Positions 17,412 through 25,807 of a stretch of DNA of 64,000 bases are shown here, piece after piece. Position 1 is the stretch's first letter. Each line of letters opens with the position of its first letter. The notes beneath the pieces were generated by a model, which saw only the letters and a list, made by a program, of their open reading frames with translations, ran no database searches and was not told the origin of the DNA. The stretch lies in assembly GCF_018588885.1 (NCBI RefSeq), contig NZ_JAFFIW010000023.1, positions 1 to 64,000 on the forward strand. The letters run 5' to 3'. This stretch comes from Mesorhizobium sp. dw_380 (lineage in GTDB: Bacteria; Pseudomonadota; Alphaproteobacteria; Rhizobiales; Rhizobiaceae). The translations under genes were made by a program, and so were the position numbers.

Positions 17412-19628
17412 TCAGACCTTCGCCAGCAGGAGGTCGGCGCTGTCCCCGAGCCGATAGCCGGCCTGCTTTTTCAGGTTTACCTGGGTGAGCACAGCCCCTA
17501 CGGGAATGGTGGCTGACCCACCCGCCTGAAGTGACCCAAGGACGCCGCGGGCAATGCCGCGCCGCGTGCTGGCCCAACGAACGGCAAAAAGCACCGCATG
17601 CGCCCAGCGCTTGAGAAGCCTGGTTTCTGGTCCGCCGAGGCCCAGGGGCCCGTTTATGATGACGACGTCGTAAACCGAGAGCAGCTCGTCGGTGAACCGC
17701 GACCTGTCCACCGTGGACAGAAGCGTCAGCAGGTCATCCGAGGGCGCTGGAGCGGCCATGAGATCCACGCCGATTTCCGGCATTCTCGTGATCGCATCCT
17801 GCATGGCACAGCGGTCACTCACATAATCCCCAAAGGAGTTGCGGGCCTTGAGGGAGCTGGATTCGCCGCGAAACTCGTTGGTGAGCCGCACGTCCTTGCC
17901 ATCGAGGTTGAGCAAGAGCACCCGTCCCCCCAGTCGCGTGGCCGCCAGCGCCAGGCTCCATGCCAACTCTGTCTTGCCTTCGTTCTGGACGCTGGACGTT
18001 ACGAGAATGATATGCGGTGGCTGGCCCCTCCCCTGAGTTGGCGCCGCAGTGACAAGAACGGAGGTCACGGCGCGACTGAACGGCGAGTTCTGCTGGGCCA
18101 GAACCAGATGCCGCAGCTGTTTCGCGTGAGGTCCCGAGACCTTGGGAACCAGTCCCACGCAGGGAATGCCAAGCTCGGCCTCGGCTTCGGCCTCGCTGCG
18201 CAAGGTCTGGTTGAAATGGTTGCGTATCAGGACGAAGGCGGCGGTAAGGAGAGCGAACACGACCATTCCAGGAGGAACCAGGAAAACCCATGGCAGGGTC
18301 TTGGGGCTCGCCGGCGGCCATGCCACGGAAAAGAGCGAGACGCCGGGAGAGGGAGCTGCGATGCGCCGGATCAAATCCTGTTGCCGGCTGAGAAGGTCGT
18401 TGTAGCGTTGCGTTACGATGGCCACTTGCGGCTCGAGCGCGCGCAAGCCGGAAAGGCGGCTGGCGGTGTCGGTGACAACCGCATCGAGCACCTTCTTGCG
18501 CTCCTCCAGCGCCGCAACCTGGGCGCGATAGATGCTTGCCTCGGCGTCCTGCCGGGCGACACCCTGCTCGATCTCCTGATCGATCGAATTGCTCAGTCCC
18601 TTGTCCGCGCCGGCATTGGACTGACGGGCCATCAGGTCGGCGAGGATCGGCGACTGAATTTCAGCTGCGACCGCCGAAAGCGGCGCATCTGTCATTCGCA
18701 GGTCCTGGATGCGGTGAAGGCGCGCTTCGGCGGTTGAGAGGCCCGCTTTCGACAGGGAAATCTGCCGGTTGAGCTCGGCGGCTTCATTGGCCGCATTGTT
18801 CGCCGCGCTTTGATCGACGGCCCCATGGGTCAGCCGATATGTCTCCAGACGATCAGTTGCATCGACCAGATCGCCTTGCACTTGCGGCAGGCTGGCGACC
18901 ACCGATTGCAGTTGGACCTGATCCGCTTCGCGGCGCCCCTGTATGAGAGTGTCGATATAGACCCGAGCGAAAGTGTTCGCGACCAGAGCGGCACGCGTCG
19001 GATTGGGATCGCTGAAGCCGATGGTGATGACCCGCGAGCGCAGCTCTTGTCCAACGCTCATTCCGCCCCTTAGCGTCTTCAGTTCGGCGGCATCCGCTGC
19101 TTCGGGACCTCCCGCTGCGGGCTTGCCCAGCGACAGCACCCGGCTCATGAGACCGCCCAAGAACGAACCCGTGTTGCGCTGACCGCCCGGAACGGCGTCT
19201 GAGCCGGTTTTCCCAGCAGCGTTGGCTGCCTCCGCTTTGTGCAAGGCCTCCAGAACTCGACGCAGATGGACTTGGGACGAGAGCATCGTCAGATGGTCAT
19301 CGACGCTGGAATCCACCAGGTCTTGAGCAGAATCCATGTTGCCAGCAGAAGTATTTCTGGCTGGCGCATCGATGATTATCTGCGTGGTCGCCTCGTACAA
19401 CACAGGACGAGCAAGCCCCGCAAGTCCGCCCAGCATGCCGCCCAGAAGAGCGATGGCGAGCACGAACCACTTCCGTCTCGCGATCAAGATGACGAGTTGA
19501 TGGAAGGGGGTTAACGCCTCCGCGTGCAGATGTTGCGGTCGCCTCATGCCCGCGTTGTTTTCGAGCGTGGGTACAGCGTCTTGCGTGATGCGCGGCAGTT
19601 TGGCGCGTGTGGCTACGGAACCTTCCAT
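17412..19628 (-). CDS. Polysaccharide co-polymerase / tyrosine-kinase-like protein (Wzz-BY-kinase, ExoP-like) with degenerate nucleotide site
   Basis: 738 residues. Wzz-type architecture: first membrane segment about residues 48-73, a large periplasmic region with coiled coil (about 75-440), a Pro-rich second membrane segment (about 440-462), then a cytoplasmic P-loop domain. That domain has a Walker A-like SSVQNEGKT near residue 542. However, the Walker A' strand reads LLLNLDGK where Asp-x-Asp is expected, and the Walker B strand reads VVIINGP where Asp is expected. The C-terminus has no tyrosine cluster. So chain-length control is likely but kinase activity is doubtful. The ATG at MEGSV is preferred because AGGGG precedes it. 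It starts one base after the stop of the AsnB-like gene (TGACATG), indicating coupling. It likely works with the Wzy-like polymerase and ExoF-like exporter. Confidence 0.87.
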   Translation of the reverse strand: MEGSVATRAKLPRITQDAVPTLENNAGMRRPQHLHAEALTPFHQLVILIARRKWFVLAIALLGGMLGGLAGLARPVLYEATTQIIIDAPARNTSAGNMDSAQDLVDSSVDDHLTMLSSQVHLRRVLEALHKAEAANAAGKTGSDAVPGGQRNTGSFLGGLMSRVLSLGKPAAGGPEAADAAELKTLRGGMSVGQELRSRVITIGFSDPNPTRAALVANTFARVYIDTLIQGRREADQVQLQSVVASLPQVQGDLVDATDRLETYRLTHGAVDQSAANNAANEAAELNRQISLSKAGLSTAEARLHRIQDLRMTDAPLSAVAAEIQSPILADLMARQSNAGADKGLSNSIDQEIEQGVARQDAEASIYRAQVAALEERKKVLDAVVTDTASRLSGLRALEPQVAIVTQRYNDLLSRQQDLIRRIAAPSPGVSLFSVAWPPASPKTLPWVFLVPPGMVVFALLTAAFVLIRNHFNQTLRSEAEAEAELGIPCVGLVPKVSGPHAKQLRHLVLAQQNSPFSRAVTSVLVTAAPTQGRGQPPHIILVTSSVQNEGKTELAWSLALAATRLGGRVLLLNLDGKDVRLTNEFRGESSSLKARNSFGDYVSDRCAMQDAITRMPEIGVDLMAAPAPSDDLLTLLSTVDRSRFTDELLSVYDVVIINGPLGLGGPETRLLKRWAHAVLFAVRWASTRRGIARGVLGSLQAGGSATIPVGAVLTQVNLKKQAGYRLGDSADLLLAKV

Positions 19629-19629
19629 G

Positions 19630-21627
19630 TCATGCCCCTGGGAGTTCGATCTCGTAAGAAACACAGTTTGCTGGACTCGATGGCCGCATGGCCTCGTTGT
19701 GCCAGGCCTGGAACATCAGCACCGGCCACAAATCGCGAGCATGATCCCGTTCTCCATTGATGTGGGCATGCCAGCAAGCATCGACCTTTGCGGAGTCGAG
19801 CATCCCGTCGCCCGACAGACGTATTCCTGCGATGAGGTCCGACGCCCAGACGCGCAGAGGCCCCCTGAGCCAGCCTCCGATCGGAACGTCAAAACCTTGT
19901 TTCGGCCGATCGATCAGCCGTTGCGGCAAATAGCGGCCCAGCAATTGGCGAAGGATCCACTTGCCCTTGCCGTTTCGAACCTTGGCGTGGTTCGGCAGCC
20001 GCCAGGAGAATTCGACGACGCGATGGTCGAGAATTGGGCAACGACCTTCGAGACTGTTGGCCATGGTCGCCCGATCGAGCTTCACCAATATGTCGCCCGG
20101 CAGGTAACCGGTCATGTCGTCGAACAGGAGACGGGACAGCAAGTCGTCGAGTTGCGGCAGGCCGGAGCGCGACGCCGGTGGCTGGTGATGAAGCAGGTTC
20201 TGGGTCGAGGTCCCGGTCAGCCGCCGAAGCAGATCATCCTCACCTGCCGCATCGAGCAGTTGGCTAAGGCGATTCAAGCGGTCGCTTCGCAAAGCGTGCC
20301 GTGCATTTGCCGAAAGCGGCAAGCTGCCGGCGAAATCGTGCAGCGAGGCTCGAGCCAGCAAACCGGTTCCCGCCGCCACCATCCGACGAAATGGTGCTGA
20401 AAGCCCTTGCAACTTTCTCAGGCGGGCTGCGAGGAAGTGCCGGGAATAGCCAGCGAAGCATTCGTCGCCGCCATCACCCGACAGCGCCACCGTAACGTGC
20501 TGGCGGGCGAGCCGTGCCACCAGCAGCGTCGGAATCTGCGATTCATCAGCGAACGGCTCGTCCCACACGCGCGGCAGCTCCGGAATGACGTCGCGCGCTT
20601 CGGTTGGTGAAAGGTGAAGCTCGGTGTGGTCGGTGCCCAGAAGCCGCGCAACCGCCGCGGCATGAGGCGCTTCGTCAAAGCCTGCCTCGCTGAACGCGAT
20701 TGTGAAGGTGCGCACGGGCCTGCTGGACTGCGCCTGCATCAGGGCGACGACGGACGAGCTGTCTATTCCGCCCGACAGAAACGCGCCAAGCGGCACGTCC
20801 GCGACCATTCGTTCGCGCACGGCAAGGCGAAGCAGGCTGTCAAGCTCGGTCGCGAGTTCCTGGTCGCTGCCGGCGATCGGTTCCCGCTGCGCCTTGCAGG
20901 CGACATCGGCCAGGGACCACCAGCGCCGAATGCGATGCGCGAGCGCGCCGGCGCCGCGGGCATTGGCCAAATCCGCTGCCGTCACGGACAGGACGGAACC
21001 GGGCGGCAGCTTGAACACGCCGTCCCAGATGCAACGGTTGTCAGGCACCCACCCTTTTGAAAGCATCATCGCCGCCGCATCGGCATCGAGTTCCGGGGTG
21101 AAGCCCGGGAAACAATTGATTGCCTTCAGCTCCGAGGCGAACAGCAGCGCTTCTCGTGTCGAAGCGACATAGAGCGGCTTTTTGCCCATTCGGTCGCGGG
21201 CGAGATGGAGGATCCGTTTCTTCAGATCCCACAGACCGAAAGCGAACATGCCGGCGAAGCGCGTGAGTGCCGCGTCGAGACCCCAGCTCTCGATCGCGCA
21301 CAGCATGACTTCCGTGTCACCGGTTCCGCGGAAGCAGTGTCCCTCGCCTTCCAATTCGCGGCGCAGCTCCTGGAAATTGTAGATCTCGCCATTGAAAGTG
21401 ATGACATATCGGCCGCTCGCCGATTGCATGGGCTGGCGGCCCGCCTCCGTCAGGTCGACGATGGCCAGCCGCCGGTGACCGAAAGCGATACCGGCTTCAC
21501 GGCTTGTCCAGATCGCCTGGCCATCCGGCCCCCGGTGCCGAAGAGCGGAGGTCATCTGCCCTATTGCCCTGAGCGACCCCGTATCGCCGGCGTTGGGAGC
21601 AAGGAGAATTCCAGTGATCCCGCACAT
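19630..21627 (-). CDS. asnB: AsnB-type glutamine-hydrolysing amidotransferase
   Basis: 665 residues. N-terminal class II glutaminase domain starting MCGITG, with Cys2 as nucleophile, HRGPDGQAIW near residue 34 and FNGEIYNF near residue 74. The C-terminal synthetase domain has the ATP-pyrophosphatase signature FLSGGIDSSS near residue 282 and LSGDGGDECFAGY near residue 375. It should form an amide using glutamine and ATP. In polysaccharide loci such proteins often amidate sugar acids or other carboxylates rather than aspartate; which applies here is unknown. The start is fixed by Cys2 and by GAGGGG upstream. It is followed one base later by the ExoP-like gene and preceded by the GT4 gene (174 bases). 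A second AsnB-like gene (38296) in this locus shares the domain layout. Confidence 0.88.
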   Translation of the reverse strand: MCGITGILLAPNAGDTGSLRAIGQMTSALRHRGPDGQAIWTSREAGIAFGHRRLAIVDLTEAGRQPMQSASGRYVITFNGEIYNFQELRRELEGEGHCFRGTGDTEVMLCAIESWGLDAALTRFAGMFAFGLWDLKKRILHLARDRMGKKPLYVASTREALLFASELKAINCFPGFTPELDADAAAMMLSKGWVPDNRCIWDGVFKLPPGSVLSVTAADLANARGAGALAHRIRRWWSLADVACKAQREPIAGSDQELATELDSLLRLAVRERMVADVPLGAFLSGGIDSSSVVALMQAQSSRPVRTFTIAFSEAGFDEAPHAAAVARLLGTDHTELHLSPTEARDVIPELPRVWDEPFADESQIPTLLVARLARQHVTVALSGDGGDECFAGYSRHFLAARLRKLQGLSAPFRRMVAAGTGLLARASLHDFAGSLPLSANARHALRSDRLNRLSQLLDAAGEDDLLRRLTGTSTQNLLHHQPPASRSGLPQLDDLLSRLLFDDMTGYLPGDILVKLDRATMANSLEGRCPILDHRVVEFSWRLPNHAKVRNGKGKWILRQLLGRYLPQRLIDRPKQGFDVPIGGWLRGPLRVWASDLIAGIRLSGDGMLDSAKVDACWHAHINGERDHARDLWPVLMFQAWHNEAMRPSSPANCVSYEIELPGA

Positions 21628-21801
21628 GCTAGACCCCTCGCTGGCGGACGGCGGCCGCAATCGCCCGGGCTGGAATTCGCCTGATCGACAGGGCGATCCG
21701 GCGCGTCGGGAACAATTCGGCGTGGCCTGTTGGCAATGCCTGACCGGCGGGTTGCGTCGCATGGGACATCGCGGCGGCGAGCGCCGATATAGCGTGGCGG
21801 G

Positions 21802-23022
21802 TCATTGCCGCGCCTCCAGCCGCCGGCTTCCTTTGTCCTGCATCATCAAGACAGCGGGTGCCGAACGTGAAGGATTGCCGCGCGTTCGGCCGTCAAGAAC
21901 ACTCTCGTACAGGTCGCAATACTGGTCGACGACGCGCGACAGCGCGAATTGCTCCCGAACCAACCCGATCGAGCGTCCGCCCATGAGTTTTGCGCGGGGG
22001 CGATCGGACAGAACTTCGATTATTCTGGATGAGAGGGCTTCCACATCGCGCGGCGGAACGAGATAACCGTTCCAGCCGTCTTCGACCACGTCGTTGCAGC
22101 CGGGCATCCTTGAGGCCACGATCGGCAATCCGGCCAAGCCGGCCTCCAGAAGCACGCGCGGGACGCCCTCGCGATACTGGGTGGGAAAGGCGAACAAGTC
22201 GGCCATGCCAAGGAGTGCTGGAACATCCCGCCTCGGTCCGAGCGCGATTACATGGGGCGCGTATCGGTCAATATCCGCTTTGTCGACGGCAAACGGGCCC
22301 TCGGATTGCCACGGGCCGACGAGCACGAAACGAGCGTTCGGCCTCTCGCGCAGGACGCGAGGCACCGCTTCAAGGAGAGACGGGATTCCCTTCTGGCGGG
22401 TCAGTCTACCGACAAAGATCACAATCTCGGCGGACTGGAGCCCAAGTTCTTCGCGCATCGCCGTCGCCGAAGGACCGCGATCCCGCGCCGTGGCAAACGC
22501 ATCCGCGTCGATTCCAGAACTGCGGATCAGCCGCCCCTTGCCGCGTCCGACCAGCCGGTAGCGCTCGAAGAAAGCCTGGTCGTCCCGATTTTGGAAGATG
22601 GTCGCGGCTGTCCAGAATGAGGCCAGTCCCTGAAGACAGCAAAAAATCGGACGCAGAGCCAACGCCCTCGGCTCGAGCGAGGAGAATGTCCAGCCAAGCC
22701 CATTGATGGTGCGGATGACCGGTACCTGCCCTCGTACCGCAAGAGGTGTCAGGAGGTTCGGCTTGGTGTCGAAACTCTGGACGATGTCCGGCCGGATTTC
22801 CAACAGCAATTTGCGCACCGCGCGCAAAGTGCCCCACTCCGCGCTGCCGCTGGCAAAACGATCGAAATTCAATCGGTGATGTGCAATGCCGTGAGGCGCG
22901 AAGGCGGCACCATCACCGCTCGAAACCGCGGTGACCCGGAAGCCCCTCTCGCGCAGCGACAGCAGGAAGGGAGTTCTCAGGAGATGATCCTCACCTCCCA
23001 CGCAAACCAGGTGCGGGTTCAT
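21802..23022 (-). CDS. Glycosyltransferase family 4
   Basis: 406 residues, GT-B fold. The C-terminal domain has the family features: VIFVGRLTRQKG near residue 210, then FAFPTQYREGVPRVLLEAGLAGLPIVAS around residue 300, which includes the E-x7-E-like donor-binding motif, and a typical DGWNGYLVPP. The N-terminal half has the acceptor-domain pattern SFDTKPNLLTPLAV, similar to GT4 enzymes acting on lipid-linked sugars. It should add a sugar to the undecaprenyl-linked first residue on the cytoplasmic side. The ATG at MNPHL is chosen because GGGAAGGG precedes it. It is the only ordinary glycosyltransferase between 764 and 42214. Donor and linkage cannot be told from sequence. Confidence 0.88.
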   Translation of the reverse strand: MNPHLVCVGGEDHLLRTPFLLSLRERGFRVTAVSSGDGAAFAPHGIAHHRLNFDRFASGSAEWGTLRAVRKLLLEIRPDIVQSFDTKPNLLTPLAVRGQVPVIRTINGLGWTFSSLEPRALALRPIFCCLQGLASFWTAATIFQNRDDQAFFERYRLVGRGKGRLIRSSGIDADAFATARDRGPSATAMREELGLQSAEIVIFVGRLTRQKGIPSLLEAVPRVLRERPNARFVLVGPWQSEGPFAVDKADIDRYAPHVIALGPRRDVPALLGMADLFAFPTQYREGVPRVLLEAGLAGLPIVASRMPGCNDVVEDGWNGYLVPPRDVEALSSRIIEVLSDRPRAKLMGGRSIGLVREQFALSRVVDQYCDLYESVLDGRTRGNPSRSAPAVLMMQDKGSRRLEARQ

Positions 23023-23363
23023 ACCGCCCTTCCCGAACATGCGCGGCATCTGCGTCGCGCAATGTTGCTGGTTTTTGGGTCCTCTTTCATGGGTTCGGTT
23101 TCAACTCCTTCGCGCATGACGCGAAGTCCACGCTAGGAGGAGCCCTGCCCACTGTCCTCGTCTGTTTAAATGAAGCAAATTGTGTTCTGGCAACGAGCCG
23201 CCGTGGCGAACCAGTTCAGACAGCTACGACCGTGTCAAAGTGGTACGCACTGCCCGAGTGGCCAGGCGCGGAGCGGCCCGTCGAGAGACGGTTCGCTATT
23301 CTGAGGCACATTGTTCTCGTCGGACTGCCGCCTAAGTTCTCCGGCCCGGCGCACTGGATTTGA
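23023..23363. other. Intergenic region between GT4 and Trm112-like genes
   Basis: 341 bases within a run of minus-strand genes. No coding frame could be supported. It breaks the otherwise tight gene spacing, so a promoter for the GT4-AsnB-ExoP unit may lie here; an AT-richer patch near 23161-23185 is the only hint. Confidence 0.4.
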
Positions 23364-23570
23364 TCACTCGCAGGTGATCGCTCGCGCCTCCGACGCCAGC
23401 ATGATCGGAATGCCATTGCGTATCGGGTAGGCAAGTCCCGCGGCTTTCGATACGAGTTCACCGTCATCTCGATCCCAGGCAAGCAAACCCCTGGTGATTG
23501 GGCATACCAGCCAGTCCAACAGCCTGGGATTGAACGAGGTATTCTCTTCCTCCCGTCTGTCGGCACCCAT
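23364..23570 (-). CDS. Trm112-family small protein
   Basis: 68 residues. The core LVCPITRGLLAWDRD then GLAYPIRNGIPIML closely fits the bacterial Trm112/YcaR family of about 60 residues. In eukaryotes and archaea Trm112 is an obligate partner that stabilises several SAM-dependent methyltransferases; bacterial roles are less clear. Here only one of the usual zinc cysteines is visible (in LVCP), as in many bacterial members. The gene begins three bases after the Wzy-like stop, so it belongs to that operon. Presence in a polysaccharide operon with two orphan methyltransferase genes in the same locus is unusual and suggests, without proof, that it assists one of them. Confidence 0.85.
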   Translation of the reverse strand: MGADRREEENTSFNPRLLDWLVCPITRGLLAWDRDDGELVSKAAGLAYPIRNGIPIMLASEARAITCE

Positions 23571-23573
23571 CTG

Positions 23574-24899
23574 CTATCCCTTTCCTGGCCAAGATACCAA
23601 TAGCCGACTCCGGTGCGAAGCGCGCTTCGCGACATACAAGCCATCGCTCGGGATTCGCGTTGCGGCTGTAGTGCGTTGACTCCCGGCAAACAGGCAAAGC
23701 ATGAGCGCGAACCACACGATCGGATGGCGTATGATCAAGTGCGGCGTGCTGAAGATGACGATCGAACCCAAAAGGGCCAGCAGCGCGTCATATTTCGCGC
23801 GCCAGGCGGATATGGCGGAAGAAACGATGATCCACATCAGCGCCAGCACTGCAATCATTCCGCCTTGGCTGTACAGATCAAGAAATGTGCTGTGCGCCTC
23901 GAACGGGCGTGGCAGAAATTGCTGGTTGGTGACAGCGGGGCGCTTCATGTGCGGGCCTGGACCCATCCCCAACGATCCCGATCTCAGGCCCTTGTCCACT
24001 GCCTCGCCCCAGAGGAAAAGGCGAAGTTCCATAGTGTCCTCGGTTGCTTGACCGCCCTTGTCCTTCGTAAGGCTCTTGGCAAACGCTTCGGCACTGCTGA
24101 ACTCGGGAAGGATATAGGGAGTCACCGTCACTGCCAGGGGCAGCAAACCGATGATGAAGAGAAGACCGATTTGGCGGGAAAGACTTGGAGTTCCATCGCC
24201 GGTCTTGAGCCAGGTCCGCACCCGCAACCCCAGGAACATCAGACCCGTCAGGATCGTGGTGTACAGATAAGTATCGCTCTTCGTCAGCCTGCCGACATAG
24301 AAGGGCAGGATCAGGCCGCAGAGCCCCAAGAACTTTCCCCACGGCTTGGTGGCGGTCGTTGCAAGATGCAAGGCAAGAGGTCCAAACAGCGCGCAGTAAA
24401 GCGCAAGCTGGTTTGGATTGTCGGACCAGCCGCAGAAGCGATCCCAGTACCACGGATTGACACCGGACTGACTGATCCACCCCCAGCCAAGTCCCACTTG
24501 AATGGCAAGGCCAACATTGGCGATCGCGACCACCCACCAGGCGCAATCGCGAAGATGGCGACCGGCATCGGGCTCGGCAGCGGCCAGGCAAGTGACACTG
24601 GCCAGCAACAGGTAGGCTGCCAAATCGTGCAGCAACGGAGACAGATACAGGACGCCGGTGAGATGCCCAACGATAGTGCCAAGGCCCAAAGCAAGTGCCA
24701 TAAATGCCCAGAAGCCCGCGAACTTGACGAAGACGGGCGAGGCTTCCATGCGGCCGCCGGCAACGATACGTCCGGTGGAGAGCAGTATCCAAAGCACGAG
24801 GAAGGTTTCGCCGTAACCAGACTGCAATACGGGCACAGTGAGTTGCGTCGCGTAGGACATCACGACGCCGCTGGCCAGGAGCACATTCCGGATTACCAT
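23574..24899 (-). CDS. O-antigen polymerase/ligase-like membrane protein (Wzy type)
   Basis: 441 residues, almost entirely hydrophobic, with about ten to twelve predicted membrane segments and one larger periplasmic loop around residues 255-345, as in Wzy polymerases and WaaL ligases. The motif region near GMGPGPHMKRPAVTN followed by EAHSTFLDLYSQGG matches the conserved H-N/S-x-x-L region of the Wzy_C (O-antigen ligase) family. It should join repeat units in the periplasm. The ATG overlaps the end of the upstream kinase gene by seven bases, and the Trm112-like gene follows directly. Polymerase rather than ligase is preferred because Wzx- and Wzz-type genes are in the same run, but the two activities cannot be separated by sequence alone. 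Confidence 0.85.
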   Translation of the reverse strand: MVIRNVLLASGVVMSYATQLTVPVLQSGYGETFLVLWILLSTGRIVAGGRMEASPVFVKFAGFWAFMALALGLGTIVGHLTGVLYLSPLLHDLAAYLLLASVTCLAAAEPDAGRHLRDCAWWVVAIANVGLAIQVGLGWGWISQSGVNPWYWDRFCGWSDNPNQLALYCALFGPLALHLATTATKPWGKFLGLCGLILPFYVGRLTKSDTYLYTTILTGLMFLGLRVRTWLKTGDGTPSLSRQIGLLFIIGLLPLAVTVTPYILPEFSSAEAFAKSLTKDKGGQATEDTMELRLFLWGEAVDKGLRSGSLGMGPGPHMKRPAVTNQQFLPRPFEAHSTFLDLYSQGGMIAVLALMWIIVSSAISAWRAKYDALLALLGSIVIFSTPHLIIRHPIVWFALMLCLFAGSQRTTAATRIPSDGLYVAKRASHRSRLLVSWPGKG

Positions 24900-25750
24900 C
24901 TGCGGCGTCCACGCGAAGGCGAGGCAAGGTCATAGGATGCAACCAGTTTCGCGGCGGTCCGCCTTTTGCAAGTGAGCGGTTCAATGTCGCCGATGTCGGA
25001 CATGATAGTGTGCGCCGTTTCATTGAAATCCGCGTCCATTTCAGGACCAGTGACGAGGGATCTTGCCGGCGCCACGTGCCGTCTTTCGCGCACTTGCCGT
25101 GCTATTGCTTCGGCGGCGGTTGCGAGGCTGCTTGCATCCAGGCTTTCGACGCAAATCGTGGGAACTCGGGATGATTTGAGCTGTTCGACCACGAGATTGA
25201 CATGGTCGATGTGATCGAGACTGCTCTGCAGATCGACTTCGAGGAGCTGTTGAATGATGCCAAGGTTACGCCGGCGTTCCCGAAGGCGCGCCTCCAGAAT
25301 TTCTCTCGGCGCCTGCAACCGGATGAGCAGGTCCGGTTTAGGCACCAGGTCAAGCGCGCGTGCCAAGCTCTCGCGATCGGTTATGCCGCTGAGCAAAACG
25401 AGTGAGGAGACGGATTGAACCATCCCCTGGTCGAAAATCGATATGACGTCATCGGAAGCCAGGGCTTTGTTCCAGGCCCGGATAAGAACTTCGAGATGCC
25501 ACTTCAGACGAATGGCCCACAATTCTCTCCTGGGCGGGAGAACATCAAGCATGTCCGCGGCCAGGGAGCGCTTTCTGATCCACCTCAAATGCAAAGTGGA
25601 AAATAATTTGAAGGCGGCCCTTCTAATAGGATGCCGACGATCGCCGGTCTGTAACACGACGGTGTGCCCCTGATTTTGCAGAACGCGCACCAATTCGGAC
25701 GCCAGGGTCGTCTTGCCGGCAGCAGAAGGCCCAAATAACTCGAGGATCAT
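24893..25750 (-). CDS. P-loop nucleoside-kinase-like protein (copy 1)
   Basis: 285 residues. The N-terminus MILELFGPSAAGKTT carries a Walker A loop at residues 7-15 and resembles thymidylate-kinase-like P-loop proteins; an acidic strand SIFDQGMVQS follows near residue 105, and PDLLIRLQAPREILEARLRER near residue 145 is like the LID region of small-molecule kinases. What it phosphorylates is not known. The ATG is chosen by alignment with its paralogue at 33458, which begins MIIELFGPPSAGKTT; the only upstream start is TTG. A C-terminal extension of about 55 residues is absent from the paralogue. It overlaps the Wzy-like gene by seven bases and follows the flippase gene. Two such proteins in one locus suggest a pathway role. 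Confidence 0.75.
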   Translation of the reverse strand: MILELFGPSAAGKTTLASELVRVLQNQGHTVVLQTGDRRHPIRRAAFKLFSTLHLRWIRKRSLAADMLDVLPPRRELWAIRLKWHLEVLIRAWNKALASDDVISIFDQGMVQSVSSLVLLSGITDRESLARALDLVPKPDLLIRLQAPREILEARLRERRRNLGIIQQLLEVDLQSSLDHIDHVNLVVEQLKSSRVPTICVESLDASSLATAAEAIARQVRERRHVAPARSLVTGPEMDADFNETAHTIMSDIGDIEPLTCKRRTAAKLVASYDLASPSRGRRRW

Positions 25751-25807
25751 TGTTGAACCCAACTCAAGAGACAGACTTTCAACACGAACTGCATCACACG
25801 GCTCACG

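Noticed and set aside
23613..24935. 440-codon plus-strand frame
   Set aside because: Antisense to the Wzy-like membrane protein gene; its composition (Gln/His/Arg-rich) is typical of a shadow frame.
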